Part shown: one piece after another, positions 45,314-54,265 of the stretch
Layout of the letters: every line of letters begins with the position of its first letter
Numbering within the stretch: position 1 is the first letter of the stretch
From: Micromonospora sp. PLK6-60
GTDB lineage: Bacteria > Actinomycetota > Actinomycetes > Mycobacteriales > Micromonosporaceae
Assembly (NCBI RefSeq): GCF_019890675.1
Contig: NZ_JAIOAA010000002.1
Location: forward strand, 620,001 to 684,000
DNA length: 64,000 nucleotides
Reading direction: 5' to 3'
Made by a program: the position numbers and the translations under genes
Notes under the pieces: generated by a model
The model's database searches: none
The model's input: only the letters and a program-made list of their open reading frames with translations
What the model was told of the DNA's origin: nothing

Positions 45314-46687
45314 TCAGGCCGGCAGTCGCCAGATCTGGTTGGCGCTGGCCCAGCAGTCCCAGATCTGCAACCGGGTGCCGTCGGCCGAGCTGTTGTCGGT
45401 GGCGTCCAGGCAGCGGTTCGACGCCGGGTTGCGCAGCGTGCCGTTGGACTGGGCCTGCCAGACCTGGGCGCCGGTGCCGTTGCAGTCCCAGAGCTGGATC
45501 TTGGTGCCGTTGGCCGTGCCCGCGCTGGTCACGTCGAGGCACTTGCCCAGCGCCCGCAGCGTGCCGTCGCCGGCCACGGTCCAGCTCTGCGCGCCGGTGC
45601 CGTTGCAGGTCCAGAGCTGGATGGCGGTGCCGTTGGCGGTGCTGGCCGAGGCGACGTCGACGCACTTGCCGGCGATGCCGGTGATCGGGCCGGTCCGCCC
45701 GCTCGGCGGCGGGGTGCCGCCACCGGTCGCGGTGTCGTAGATGGCCCCGACCAGCGACGTCGAGCCCGTGGTGTCCTGGGAGAGTTCCCAGTTCATCATG
45801 CCGCCGGCGTTGGCCATCGCCCACTGCGTCTTGCGCTTGACGGTCGGGACGCCGTTGTAGCACTGCTGCACGCCGCCGGCGGTGGTGCAGTCCCGGTTGG
45901 CGTTGGCCGGGTCCAGGGCGACCAGCGCCGCGTAGGTGTAGTAGCCGGGGCGGCTGTAGAAGGGCACCCCGAGCACCGCCTTGCTCGCCGGCAGGCCGCG
46001 CGCCTTCCACCCGTTCACGCTGTTGATCGACCAGTCGTAGTTGGCGTGCGGGCTGCCGCCGTCGTAGGCCATGATGTTCAGCCAGTCGACGTAGCCGAAC
46101 ACCGCGGTGGGCACGCCCTGGAGGTAGTAGCCCTCGGAGACGACCGCCGCGGTGAGCAGCTTGCCCCGGCTGTGCAGCGCGCTGCTCAACTGCTGCATCA
46201 GCAGCGAGTAGTTGGTGGCCGAGGTGCCCGGGTCCGGATATTCCCAGTCCATGTCGACGCCGTCGAGGTTGTACTGGTTGACGAAGTTGACCACGTTGGT
46301 GACGAACGCGCCGCGGGCGGTGGAGTTGGCGGCCAGCGCCTCGAACGCGGAGTCGTCGCCGTCGTTCCAGCCGCCGATGGCGATGGAGACCTTGACGTTG
46401 TTGGCGTGCCCGAGCGACACCAGCGAGGAGAGCTTGCTCGGGTTCTCCACCGCGCGCAGGGTGCCGTTGCTGTTGGGCAGCACGAACGCGTAGTTGATGT
46501 GGGTGAGCTTGCCGTACGGGACCGAGTTGACGTTGCCCTGCCAGGAGGGCAGGTAGCCGACGCTCTTGAAACCGTTCGGCAGCACCGCGGCGTCGGCGGG
46601 CGCGGCGGTCAGGGTGAGGGTGGCGGCGGTGGTGACGAGCGCGAGCAGGCCGGCGGCGAGGGCCGAGCGGCGGCGTGGTGTGGGCAT
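45314..46687 (-). CDS. Secreted GH18 chitinase with C-terminal ricin-type lectin domain
   Basis: This 457-residue protein has a signal peptide (1 to about 33, ending APADAA) and a GH18 barrel (about 38-320) with VSIAIGGWNDG and the catalytic DGVDMDWEYP, acid Glu149. A short GGGTPPPSGRTG linker and a ricin B/CBM13 trefoil (about 335-457) with three QxW-type units (IQLWTCNGTGAQSW, IQLWDCNGTGAQVW, LQIWDCWASANQIW) complete it. It should attack chitin or N-acetylglucosamine polymers outside the cell. It follows a GH87 gene on the same strand, fitting fungal wall lysis. Confidence 0.93.
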   Translation of the reverse strand: MPTPRRRSALAAGLLALVTTAATLTLTAAPADAAVLPNGFKSVGYLPSWQGNVNSVPYGKLTHINYAFVLPNSNGTLRAVENPSKLSSLVSLGHANNVKVSIAIGGWNDGDDSAFEALAANSTARGAFVTNVVNFVNQYNLDGVDMDWEYPDPGTSATNYSLLMQQLSSALHSRGKLLTAAVVSEGYYLQGVPTAVFGYVDWLNIMAYDGGSPHANYDWSINSVNGWKARGLPASKAVLGVPFYSRPGYYTYAALVALDPANANRDCTTAGGVQQCYNGVPTVKRKTQWAMANAGGMMNWELSQDTTGSTSLVGAIYDTATGGGTPPPSGRTGPITGIAGKCVDVASASTANGTAIQLWTCNGTGAQSWTVAGDGTLRALGKCLDVTSAGTANGTKIQLWDCNGTGAQVWQAQSNGTLRNPASNRCLDATDNSSADGTRLQIWDCWASANQIWRLPA

Positions 46688-46806
46688 CGAGGGGCCCTTT
46701 CGGCGTGGGCGGTCGCGGCGCCGTGCCGTCCCGGGCCGGCGCTGACTGGGCCAGTCGCCGGGCCGGAACGTACGGGTCGGTCGGGGTGCTACCTCGAGGC
46801 AGCAGA

Positions 46807-46836
46807 ATAATAAACAGCCCTAACTAAAAGCGTCAA
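46807..46836 (-). promoter_or_regulatory. Candidate chitinase promoter
   Basis: On the minus strand TTGACG (46836-46831) and TATTAT (46812-46807) are separated by 18 bases in an AT-rich island. This would give a leader of about 110 bases before the chitinase ATG. The spacer includes TTAGTTAGGGCTG, a possible regulator site. Confidence 0.55.
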
Positions 46837-46864
46837 TGAAGCACTTCGATGGATCGTCCGGCCC

Positions 46865-48904
46865 TCACCACCGGGCCGGGGGCGGCGGCGGCACCACCGG
46901 CGGGCGGTCGTCGCAGGTGATGGTGTTGGGCAGCAGCCAGGGCGCGAGCCAGCCGCCGTCGTTGCCGCCGAGGTCGGTGAGGGTGAACTCCGAGCCGGCC
47001 GGGGTGAAGTGGAACGAGCCGCAGTTGTTGACGCCGACCGCGCCGACGTGGCGCGCGTCGACGTCGGCGAAGGACGCCGACCCGGCGGTGCGGGCGCTGA
47101 CCACCGAGGTGCCGGTCCCGTCCACCCGCAGGCCGCGGAACTGGACCCCGTGGATCCCGTAGCGGTCCTTCACCGGCCAGTCGCTGACCAGCAGGATCGC
47201 GTTGTAGGTGCTGTCGAGGAAGCTGTCGCCGACGACCTGGATGTCGGCGTCGATGTCGCGGTCCAGGGCATAGAACCAGATGGCCCCGAGCCCGATGTTC
47301 CAGTTCAGCTCGTAGCTGCCGGCGCGCACGGTGGTGTTGTCGGTGATGGCCAGCCGCCCGGTGAACGGCTCCGCGCCGAACCGGGCACCGACGTGGATCG
47401 CGCTGCCCTCGCGTACCGGGTCGGCCACCAGATTGTGCGAGATCGTGGTGTCGGCGCCGCCGTACAGGGCGATGCCGTTGGCCAGCACCGGCGACTGCAC
47501 GGTGTTGTGGTCGAAGGTGTTGTGCGCGTTGGCCGTGCCCTCGGACCACATGGCGAGGCCGTCGTCGCCGGTGTTGCGGACGAAGGAGTGCGCGACGGAG
47601 GAGTGGGTGACGCCGGTGTGGAAGTTGAGCCCGTCGGCGATCTGGTCGGCGATGACGGTGTTGGTGACCCGCAGACCGGTCATCGGCCCGTCGAACCACA
47701 TGCCGACCTTGGTGTGGTGCAGATAGAGACCGTCGATCGTGGAGTGGTTCAGCGCCCCACCGATCGCGTTGACCTGATCCGTGTCGATCCGTTCGCGCAC
47801 GTCGCCCTCGACGGCGAAGCCGGAGAGGTGGACGTCGCTGCTGCCGCCCTCGGCGGCATCCCGGCCATAGAAGCCGACGCCGGTGTGCGTCGACCCGTCC
47901 GGGCTCGGGGTGTCCAGCGCGACCTCGCGGCCCTTGACGATCGTGTACCAGCTACCGGCCCCGGCGATGGTCACGTCGTCGACGACGAGGTGCCGGTTCA
48001 CCTGGTAGGTGCCGGGCGGCAGATAGAGCGGGCGGTCGACCCGGCGGGCGTACCCGATCGCCCGGTCGAAGGCGTCCGCGGACTCCCGCCGCCCGGTGGG
48101 GTCGGCGCCGAAGGCCAACACGTTCACCGCGCGCGGCAGGACGCGGGGCGGGCCGACCAGATGCGAGTCCAGCAGGTCGATGACGGTCCAGGCGGCGCCA
48201 CCGCGGGCCGGGACGGTCAGCCGGACCACCTCGCCGGCCCGGTACGTCCGGCCGAGCAGCAGCCGCTGCTCATCATAGAAGTGGTGCGGCCGGAACGGCT
48301 TGGTGATGACCGGCGCCGGGCTGGTGTCGGCCGGCACGCAGGAGCACTCGGTGATCCACCAGTCGGGATGCAGCAGGTCCGCGCCGGGGTCGTTGCTGAA
48401 CGGGTACTGGTTGTAGAGCCAGGCGTACCGCGAGGTGAGCGTCATGGTGCGGGCCGGGCCACGGCCGGCGGTGACGTGCAGGGGCGCGGTGCTGCCGCCC
48501 CCGCCCGGCGCGTCGGGAATGCTGTACCGGACGGTGATCGCGTTGGCCGGCGCGGGCAGGGTGAATTCCACGTGCTGCCCGGGGGTGAGGCGGACCGCCC
48601 GCCGTCCGGACGCCTCGCCGGCGAGGGTGTAGGCGGTGCGGTCCGGGCCGATCACCGTGCCGTTCGTCCGGGCGTGCTCGGCCTCCTGCTCGACGAAGTC
48701 CACGGTCGCGCCGCGGCCGGCGACCAGGGCCGGGTCGAGGCCGGCCCGGGTGACGACCGGCGGTGCCGGAGGCGGGTCGGCCGCCGCGGCGGGTCCGCCG
48801 GCCGGAGCGGCCAGCGTCGCGGCGGCCACCGCCGCGAGGAGCCGGGTGACGGGTCGTACGGGCCGGCGCGGCGCGCTGCGGCCGGGGTCCACGTTCCGCT
48901 GCAT
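46865..48904 (-). CDS. Secreted GH87-like alpha-1,3-glucanase, short form
   Basis: This 679-residue protein has a signal peptide (1 to about 42), then a CBM35-like domain (about 63-265, starting GRGATVDFVEQEAE). A right-handed beta-helix (about 270-660) starts VNVLAFGADPTG. Three Asp expected to be catalytic in GH87 occur as ADGLNF (about 424) and NTGDDGLAMW (447, 448), with the same spacing as in the two paralogues at 56079 and 59033. It ends in a proline-rich PPVVPPPPPARW stub with no C-terminal module. ATG 48904 is preferred; GTG 48916 is possible. Confidence 0.8.
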   Translation of the reverse strand: MQRNVDPGRSAPRRPVRPVTRLLAAVAAATLAAPAGGPAAAADPPPAPPVVTRAGLDPALVAGRGATVDFVEQEAEHARTNGTVIGPDRTAYTLAGEASGRRAVRLTPGQHVEFTLPAPANAITVRYSIPDAPGGGGSTAPLHVTAGRGPARTMTLTSRYAWLYNQYPFSNDPGADLLHPDWWITECSCVPADTSPAPVITKPFRPHHFYDEQRLLLGRTYRAGEVVRLTVPARGGAAWTVIDLLDSHLVGPPRVLPRAVNVLAFGADPTGRRESADAFDRAIGYARRVDRPLYLPPGTYQVNRHLVVDDVTIAGAGSWYTIVKGREVALDTPSPDGSTHTGVGFYGRDAAEGGSSDVHLSGFAVEGDVRERIDTDQVNAIGGALNHSTIDGLYLHHTKVGMWFDGPMTGLRVTNTVIADQIADGLNFHTGVTHSSVAHSFVRNTGDDGLAMWSEGTANAHNTFDHNTVQSPVLANGIALYGGADTTISHNLVADPVREGSAIHVGARFGAEPFTGRLAITDNTTVRAGSYELNWNIGLGAIWFYALDRDIDADIQVVGDSFLDSTYNAILLVSDWPVKDRYGIHGVQFRGLRVDGTGTSVVSARTAGSASFADVDARHVGAVGVNNCGSFHFTPAGSEFTLTDLGGNDGGWLAPWLLPNTITCDDRPPVVPPPPPARW

Positions 48905-48987
48905 GGGGAGACCCACTTCCTGGGGACGGGCGGAGGCGACGGGTGGTGGCGCCGAGGGGATGGGCGCTGCTCGGTGGTGGGTGCCTG

Positions 48988-49017
48988 ATGTTATTCCGGC
49001 CGGTTGTCAAGATTCAA
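48988..49017 (-). promoter_or_regulatory. Candidate promoter of the short GH87 gene with CTTG half-sites
   Basis: On the minus strand TTGAAT (49017-49012) and TAACAT (48993-48988) are 18 bases apart. CTTGAATCTTGAC covers the -35, with two CTTGA repeats 7 bases apart. Similar CTTG elements occur near the LacI and binding-protein genes, so regulation by the adjacent LacI protein is suggested. Confidence 0.45.
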
Positions 49018-49077
49018 GCATGGCTTTGTTTAAAAATTTCGGTCCGCCGGTCGAGGCTGCCCGGAAAGTGATCACCC

Positions 49078-49120
49078 GGTTCTTGCGCTGAGTCGGCAGT
49101 CCGCAGTTCGGTTCTTGCGC
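49078..49120 (+). promoter_or_regulatory. Direct repeats upstream of the LacI gene
   Basis: GGTTCTTGCGC occurs twice (49078-49088 and 49110-49120), 32 bases or about three helical turns apart, ending 24 bases before the LacI start. They are candidate autoregulatory half-sites. Confidence 0.45.
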
Positions 49121-49143
49121 GGCTCTGCCGTACGATTGCGGCC

Positions 49144-50145
49144 GTGACGAAGCGCCTGACCGAGGTGGCCCGCAAGGCGGGCGTCAGCGAGGCGACCGTG
49201 AGCCGGGTGCTCAACGGCCGCGGCGGCGTCTCGGAGGCGACCCGGACCGCCGTGCTGACCGCGCTGGACGTGCTCGGCTACGAACGCCCGACCAAGCTGC
49301 GCGGCGAACGCGCCCGGCTGGTCGGCCTGGTGCTGCCCGAGTTGCAGAACCCGATCTTCCCGGCGCTGGCCGAGGTGGTGACCGGCGCCCTGGCCCAGCG
49401 CGGATTCACCCCCGCACTGTGTGCCCGCACCATCGGCGGCGTGCCCGAGTCCGGCTACGTCGAGATGCTGCTGGACCACCAGGTCTCCGGGGTCATCTTC
49501 GCGGGCGGTTCGTACGCGCTCGCCGACGCCTCGCACGAGCACTACCGGCGGCTCACCGACCGGGGACTGCCCGTGGTGCTGGTCAACGCCGGCGTCGACG
49601 AACTGGGCTTCCCGCGGGTGTCCACCGACGACGCGGTGGCGGTCGAGCAGGCGTACGGCCATCTCCGGTCGCTGGGCCACGAGCGGATCGGGACGGTGCT
49701 CGGCCCGGCGGACCACGTCCCGTCGCGGCGCAAGCTGGCCGCCCTGGCCCGCGCCGCGAACTGGGCCGACGACCGGGAGTGCGTCGAGCGGTCCAGCTTC
49801 TCCATGGAGGGCGCGCGGGTCGCGGCGGGCAAGCTCATCGAGCGCGGCATCACCGGCATCATCTGCGCCAGCGACGTGCTGGCCCTCGGCAGCATCCGGG
49901 CCGCCCGGCGGCTGGGTCGCGCGGTGCCCACCGACGTGTCGGTGGTCGGCTTCGACGACTCCGCCTTCATGACCTGCACCGACCCGCCGCTGACCACCGT
50001 CCGGCAGCCGATCGAGACGATGGGCCAGGCCGCGGTGGACCTGCTGGTGACCCAGATCGAGGGGGCCGGCGTGCTCCGCGACGAGCTGCTGTTCGAGCCG
50101 GAGCTCGTGGTCCGCGGCTCCACCGCCCCCGCCCCCCGCGCCTGA
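49144..50145 (+). CDS. LacI-family regulator of the alpha-glucan locus
   Basis: This 333-residue regulator has the LacI DNA-binding head (KRLTEVARKAGVSEATVSRVLNGRGGVSEATRTAV) and a sugar-sensing domain (LVGLVLPELQNPIFPALAEVV, VVGFDDSAFMTCTDPPLTTVRQP). It resembles Streptomyces maltose/alpha-glucoside repressors (MalR/AglR type). GTG start. Divergent from the short GH87 gene and 744 bases upstream of the importer operon, it probably senses an alpha-gluco-oligosaccharide. Confidence 0.87.
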   Translation: MTKRLTEVARKAGVSEATVSRVLNGRGGVSEATRTAVLTALDVLGYERPTKLRGERARLVGLVLPELQNPIFPALAEVVTGALAQRGFTPALCARTIGGVPESGYVEMLLDHQVSGVIFAGGSYALADASHEHYRRLTDRGLPVVLVNAGVDELGFPRVSTDDAVAVEQAYGHLRSLGHERIGTVLGPADHVPSRRKLAALARAANWADDRECVERSSFSMEGARVAAGKLIERGITGIICASDVLALGSIRAARRLGRAVPTDVSVVGFDDSAFMTCTDPPLTTVRQPIETMGQAAVDLLVTQIEGAGVLRDELLFEPELVVRGSTAPAPRA

Positions 50146-50316
50146 CCGCTTCGCACTGCCGCCTCGCCTGCCCCCGCGTCCCCGCCCCGCGCCCCGCGTT
50201 GCGCCGTGTCCGCGTCGCCCCGCGCCCGCGTTGTCCCGCGCCCGCGTCGCCCCGCGCCCGCGTCGCCCCGCGCCCCCGTCGTCCCGCGCCGCCCTGCCTG
50301 GGGGGCGGCTGGCCAT

Positions 50317-50389
50317 GATCACGCTCGTTCCGGGTTGTAGTGGCGTCAACCGCGCGCCGAGACCACTACAACCCGGAACGAGCGCGATC
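50317..50389. repeat. Inverted repeat with 27-base arms
   Basis: Arms 50317-50343 and 50363-50389 pair with a single mismatch around a 19-base loop; the core is GCTCGTTCCGGGTTGTAGTG. It follows the LacI gene and may serve as a terminator or be a dispersed element. Confidence 0.75.
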
Positions 50390-50441
50390 TTGACCGGCGG
50401 GCCGCGCCCGTCCCGGCCACCTGGCCCGGCCCAGCCCGACG

Positions 50442-50489
50442 TGCGGCACACCGGGCCATCCTCGGCCGAGGACTGGCCGACATGCCGCA
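50442..50489. repeat. Nested inverted repeat centred on TCCTCGGCCGAGGA
   Basis: A perfect 14-base palindrome (50459-50472) is flanked by GGCCA/TGGCC and by outer TGCGGCA/TGCCGCA arms, giving a 48-base bulged hairpin. Confidence 0.6.
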
Positions 50490-50611
50490 TACCGGGCGAC
50501 GTCAACCCCGACCCGGCCCCGACCTCATCCCCGACCTGACCCGGCCCGGCCTGGCCCGGCCCGACCGGGGAGGCACCGAGCCGGGCGAGGTGCGCGGCGT
50601 GCCGTCGCCGG

Positions 50612-50662
50612 CGGATCTTGGACAGTTCCCGTCAGCGCTGAACGGTAAGTGTCCAAGATCCG
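50612..50662. repeat. Inverted repeat CGGATCTTGGACA
   Basis: Perfect 13-base arms CGGATCTTGGACA and TGTCCAAGATCCG enclose 25 bases that contain AGCGCT and CCGT/ACGG, allowing a continued stem. I recall similar GATCTTGGAC elements as frequent in Micromonospora genomes; unverified. Confidence 0.7.
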
Positions 50663-50763
50663 GCTGCGGGCGGTGGGCGCGGCTCGTGAGGCGGGGCGTT
50701 GGTGGGGGCCAGTGTGGTGATCAGCCGTTGTGAAGTCGTGTTCTTTCGTCATGCGGTCGAAAC

Positions 50764-50793
50764 CTTGCCGTCAAGAGTCCGCGTCGCTACATT
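50764..50793 (+). promoter_or_regulatory. Candidate promoter and operator of the alpha-glucan importer operon
   Basis: TTGCCG (50765-50770) and TACATT (50788-50793) are 17 bases apart. The -35 is embedded in the inverted repeat CTTGCCGTCAAG (50764-50775), so a LacI-type protein bound there would block initiation. The leader would be about 90 bases. Confidence 0.5.
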
Positions 50794-50889
50794 GACTCCA
50801 CTCTCACCTGACCCGGGGCGCGGTACGCCGCGGGAGCACCGCAGATCAGTGAAGGCCACCGATAGACCCGTTCCCGAAGGGATGGACAG

Positions 50890-52269
50890 ATGTCCGTACC
50901 GCAGTACCGGAAGGCTGCGGCGTTGGCGCTCGTGGCCGGCCTGGGGCTCAGCCTCGTGGCGTGCTCCACCAAGGGCGGCGACGCGGCGAACGACGCCAGC
51001 GGCAAGGTCACCATCACCGTCGACTGCCAGCCGGTCGGCGCGCAGAAGGAGCTGCTGCAGAACTGGAACGACGACGTCGCAGAGTTCCAGCGACAGAACC
51101 CCGACATCGTCGTCAAGAGCGTCAGCGTCGGCGAGCAGTGCAACAACCCGCCGGACTTCACCGCCCGCCTGGCCGGCGGGACGGTCACCGACGTGTTCTA
51201 CGGCTACATGACCGACCTGGCGCAGGTGCTGGACTCCGGCCAGGCGATGGACATCACCCAGTACGCCACCAAGGACACCATCCCCACCTGGGACAGCATC
51301 GACCCGGCGCTCAAGGAGGTCTTCACCGACGGCGGCAAGCTCTACGCCGTCCCGGTGAAGAACTACTCGATGGGCCTGGTCTACCACAAGGGACTGTTCC
51401 AGCGGGCCGGGCTCGACGCGAACAACCCGCCGAAGACCTGGCCCGAGGTGCGCGACGCGGCCAAGAAGATCTCGGCGCTCGGCGGCGGCATCGCCGGCTA
51501 CTCGGAGTACAGCGCCGGCAACACCGGCGGCTGGCACTTCACCTCGCTGCTCTACTCCCAGGGCGGCCAGATCCTCACCCCGGACGGCAAGAAGGCCGAC
51601 TTCAACAACCCGCTGGGCAAGCAGGTCCTGCAGAACCTCAAGGACATGCGGTACGGCGACAACAGCATGGGCAGCCGGCAGCTGCTCCAGTGGGGCGACC
51701 TGCTGACCAACGCCGGCGCCGGCAAGGTCGGCATGTTCATCGGCGCGCCGGACGCCACCCAGGCGATCGTCAGCCAGTTCCAGGGCAAGTTCGAGGACTG
51801 GGCGATGGGCCCGCTGCCGGGCCAGGACGGGCCGGCCAAGGCGACCCTCGGCGGCGGTGAGGGCTACTTCTTCAAGAAGGGCCTCAGCCCGGAGCAGGTC
51901 AAGGCCGGTCTGAAGTGGATCGCGTACCAGAAGCTGACGCCGGGCAAGGGCCAGTTCGACTACGTCCGGGCCAAGCCGCAGAACTACCCGGTGGGGCTGC
52001 CCCAGCCGCTGCTGTTCAGCAACGGCAGCGACGCGCAGAAGCAGGAACTCGAACTGCGCAAGGCCAACGCGAACGTCGACACCGCCAACTTCGCGGTCTT
52101 CGAGGCCAACCCGGTGCCGATCAAGGGTGAGCCGCGCAACGCCCAGGCGATCTACGCGGTGCTCGACGCGGCGATGTCCGGGGTGCTGACCAACCCGAAC
52201 GCGAACATCGACGCCCTGCTCAAGACCGCCGAGGACAAGGTCAACCAACTGCTGGCCGCCGAAAGCTGA
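50890..52269 (+). CDS. Sugar ABC transporter substrate-binding lipoprotein
   Basis: This 459-residue type 1 binding protein has a lipobox LVAC (Cys about residue 25). The mature domain starts KVTITVDCQPVGAQKELLQNWNDDV; KNYSMGLVYHKGLFQRAGL and a GDLL..GMFIGAP segment follow. Two extra Cys (about 46 and 77, VDCQP and GEQCNN) may form a disulfide. First gene of an operon with two permeases, a GH13 alpha-glucosidase and two GH87 genes, it probably binds alpha-1,3-linked (nigero-) oligosaccharides. The ligand is inferred from context. Confidence 0.88.
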   Translation: MSVPQYRKAAALALVAGLGLSLVACSTKGGDAANDASGKVTITVDCQPVGAQKELLQNWNDDVAEFQRQNPDIVVKSVSVGEQCNNPPDFTARLAGGTVTDVFYGYMTDLAQVLDSGQAMDITQYATKDTIPTWDSIDPALKEVFTDGGKLYAVPVKNYSMGLVYHKGLFQRAGLDANNPPKTWPEVRDAAKKISALGGGIAGYSEYSAGNTGGWHFTSLLYSQGGQILTPDGKKADFNNPLGKQVLQNLKDMRYGDNSMGSRQLLQWGDLLTNAGAGKVGMFIGAPDATQAIVSQFQGKFEDWAMGPLPGQDGPAKATLGGGEGYFFKKGLSPEQVKAGLKWIAYQKLTPGKGQFDYVRAKPQNYPVGLPQPLLFSNGSDAQKQELELRKANANVDTANFAVFEANPVPIKGEPRNAQAIYAVLDAAMSGVLTNPNANIDALLKTAEDKVNQLLAAES

Positions 52270-52277
52270 CCCCGCGG

Positions 52278-52306
52278 GGGCGGGGTCGGCCGCACCGGCC
52301 CCGCCC
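52278..52306 (+). terminator. Stem-loop between binding protein and permease genes
   Basis: GGGCGGGGTCGG and CCGGCCCCGCCC pair with one mismatch, 8 bases after the binding-protein stop and 44 bases before the permease start. It likely limits read-through so that binding protein is made in excess. Confidence 0.6.
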
Positions 52307-52349
52307 ACCACCCAGACCCGTCCGGACCTCGACCTCCGCAGGAGTTGCT

Positions 52350-53306
52350 GTGGCGATCACCACCGTCCCGGCCGCCACCGGGAAACCGGGCCGCCCCCGG
52401 CCGCCGTACCCGTCCGGGCCGCGGCGTGGCGGACTCGGCCGCAAGGTACGGGACAACCTGACCGGCCACGCGTTCCTGATCGGGGCGGTCGTCTGCTTCG
52501 CGGTCTTCTCCTGGTACCCGATGGTGCGCGGCGTGGTGATGAGCTTCCAGCGCACCCGCCGGGGGGAGACCACCTGGGTGGGCTGGGACAACTACGCCCG
52601 CATCATCGCCGACCCGAGTTTCTGGACGGCCTGGCAGAACACCCTCTACTTCACGGTCCTCGCGCTGGTCCTCGGCTACGCCGTGCCGTTCTTCGTGGCG
52701 ATCCTGCTCAACGAGTTCCGGCACGCCAGGGGGTACCTGCGGATCCTGGTCTATCTGCCGGTGATGCTGCCGCCGGCCTCGGCGCTCTACCTCTTCAAGT
52801 TCTACGCGTACGACCCCAGCGACGCCGGACTGTTCAACGCGATCCTCAAGGCGGCGCACCTGCCGACGTCGGAGTGGATGCAGTCGCCCGGGATGACGAT
52901 GCCGGCGATGGTGCTCGCGTCCACCTGGATGAACATGGGCAGCGCCGTGCTCATCTACCTGGCGGCGTTGCAGAACATTCCGGGCGAGCTCTACGAGGCG
53001 GCCGAGCTCGACGGGGCCGGCGTCTGGCGGCGGATCGTGCACGTGACCGTCCCGCAGACCCGGCTGATCCTCGCCCTGCTGGCGATGCTCCAGATCGTCG
53101 CCACCATGCAGCTGTTCATCGAGCCGCTGATCCTCGCCAACGGGGCCGGCACCGGTGACTCCGCGACCTCCGTGGCGTACCTGATCTATCAGCACGGGTT
53201 CTTCCAGAACGACCTCAACGGCGCGGCGGCCCTCGGCGTGATCATGCTCGTGGTGCTGGCCGGGTTCTCCGCCGGCTACCTGCGGCTGACCGCGAAACAG
53301 GACTAG
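52350..53306 (+). CDS. Sugar ABC transporter permease (MalF-like)
   Basis: This 318-residue CUT1 permease has a charged N-tail, six predicted spans from about residue 45, and the EAA loop ELYEAAELDGAGVWRRIVHVTVPQTRL around residues 210-236. The GTG start follows AGGAG. It pairs with the permease 12 bases downstream. No ATPase is encoded nearby. Confidence 0.92.
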   Translation: MAITTVPAATGKPGRPRPPYPSGPRRGGLGRKVRDNLTGHAFLIGAVVCFAVFSWYPMVRGVVMSFQRTRRGETTWVGWDNYARIIADPSFWTAWQNTLYFTVLALVLGYAVPFFVAILLNEFRHARGYLRILVYLPVMLPPASALYLFKFYAYDPSDAGLFNAILKAAHLPTSEWMQSPGMTMPAMVLASTWMNMGSAVLIYLAALQNIPGELYEAAELDGAGVWRRIVHVTVPQTRLILALLAMLQIVATMQLFIEPLILANGAGTGDSATSVAYLIYQHGFFQNDLNGAAALGVIMLVVLAGFSAGYLRLTAKQD

Positions 53307-53318
53307 GACGGACCAGCA

Positions 53319-54206
53319 ATGGCACAGGACTCCGGGACCCGGACCCTCATCTCCCACGCCCAGCTCAGCCGGGGACCCGGCCGGGTCGTCTACTGGGCGC
53401 TGCTCGCCGTCGTCGTCGCGGGGTTCACCCTCGTCTTCATCGGCCCGCTCTACTGGATGGTCACCGGCGCGCTCAAGTCCGGCCAGGAGATCGCGCAGAC
53501 CCCGCCGACGCTGTTCCCGCGGGACCCGCAGCCGCAGAACTACGTCGACGCGTGGACCAACCTGAACCTGGCCAAGCTGCTGTTCAACACGTTCTACTAC
53601 GCGACCGGGGCGGTGCTGTTCCAGCTCGTCCTGGACACCGCGGCGGCGTACTCGCTGTCGAAGCTGCGGCCGGTGTTCGGCAACGTGATCCTCGGCCTGA
53701 TGCTGGCGACGCTGATGATCCCCGCCATGGTCCTCATCGTCCCCCAGTACGTGACGGTGATCGACCTGCCGATCCTGCACCTGAACCTGCTCGACTCGCC
53801 GTTCGCGATCTGGCTGCCCATGGTGGCGAACGCGTTCAACATCTTCCTGCTGAAGCGGTTCTTCGACTCCATCCCGGCGGATCTGATGTCGGCGGCCCTG
53901 GTCGACGGGGCGACGCCGCTGCGCACGCTCTGGTCGATCGTGCTGCCGATGTCCCGCCCCATCCTCGGCGTGGTCTCGATCTTCGCGGTGACCGCGGTCT
54001 GGAAGGACTTCCTCTGGCCGAAGCTGGTCATGCCGTCGCCCGAGACCCGGACGGTCAGCGTCGGCATCTACGCCTTCGCCGGCGGCACCCCGATGAACGT
54101 GGTGATCGCCGCCTCCGTCATCGCCGCGATCCCGACCGTGGTCATCTTCCTGATCTTCCAACGGAACATCATGTCCGGCCTGACCACCGGCAGCCTCAAG
54201 GGCTGA
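53319..54206 (+). CDS. Sugar ABC transporter permease (MalG-like)
   Basis: This 295-residue CUT1 permease has six predicted spans and an EAA loop DLMSAALVDGATPLRTLWSIVLPMSRPI around residues 188-215. It ends with the usual QRNIMSGLTTGSLKG tail. It forms the transport channel with the upstream permease. Confidence 0.92.
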   Translation: MAQDSGTRTLISHAQLSRGPGRVVYWALLAVVVAGFTLVFIGPLYWMVTGALKSGQEIAQTPPTLFPRDPQPQNYVDAWTNLNLAKLLFNTFYYATGAVLFQLVLDTAAAYSLSKLRPVFGNVILGLMLATLMIPAMVLIVPQYVTVIDLPILHLNLLDSPFAIWLPMVANAFNIFLLKRFFDSIPADLMSAALVDGATPLRTLWSIVLPMSRPILGVVSIFAVTAVWKDFLWPKLVMPSPETRTVSVGIYAFAGGTPMNVVIAASVIAAIPTVVIFLIFQRNIMSGLTTGSLKG

Positions 54207-54265
54207 TCCCCGCGACCGCCGCCGTATCGCCCCCGCCGACGTACCGACGCAGAAAGCAGGTGCCC

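Larger units (their letters stand above)
50146..50889. other. 744-base intergenic region with three large hairpins
   Basis: No gene is seen. In order it holds a low-complexity CCCGCG/CGTCGC-rich stretch (about 50189-50300), three long inverted repeats described separately (50317-50389, 50442-50489, 50612-50662), then the promoter zone of the importer operon and its ribosome region (CGAAGGG before ATG 50890). Confidence 0.7.
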
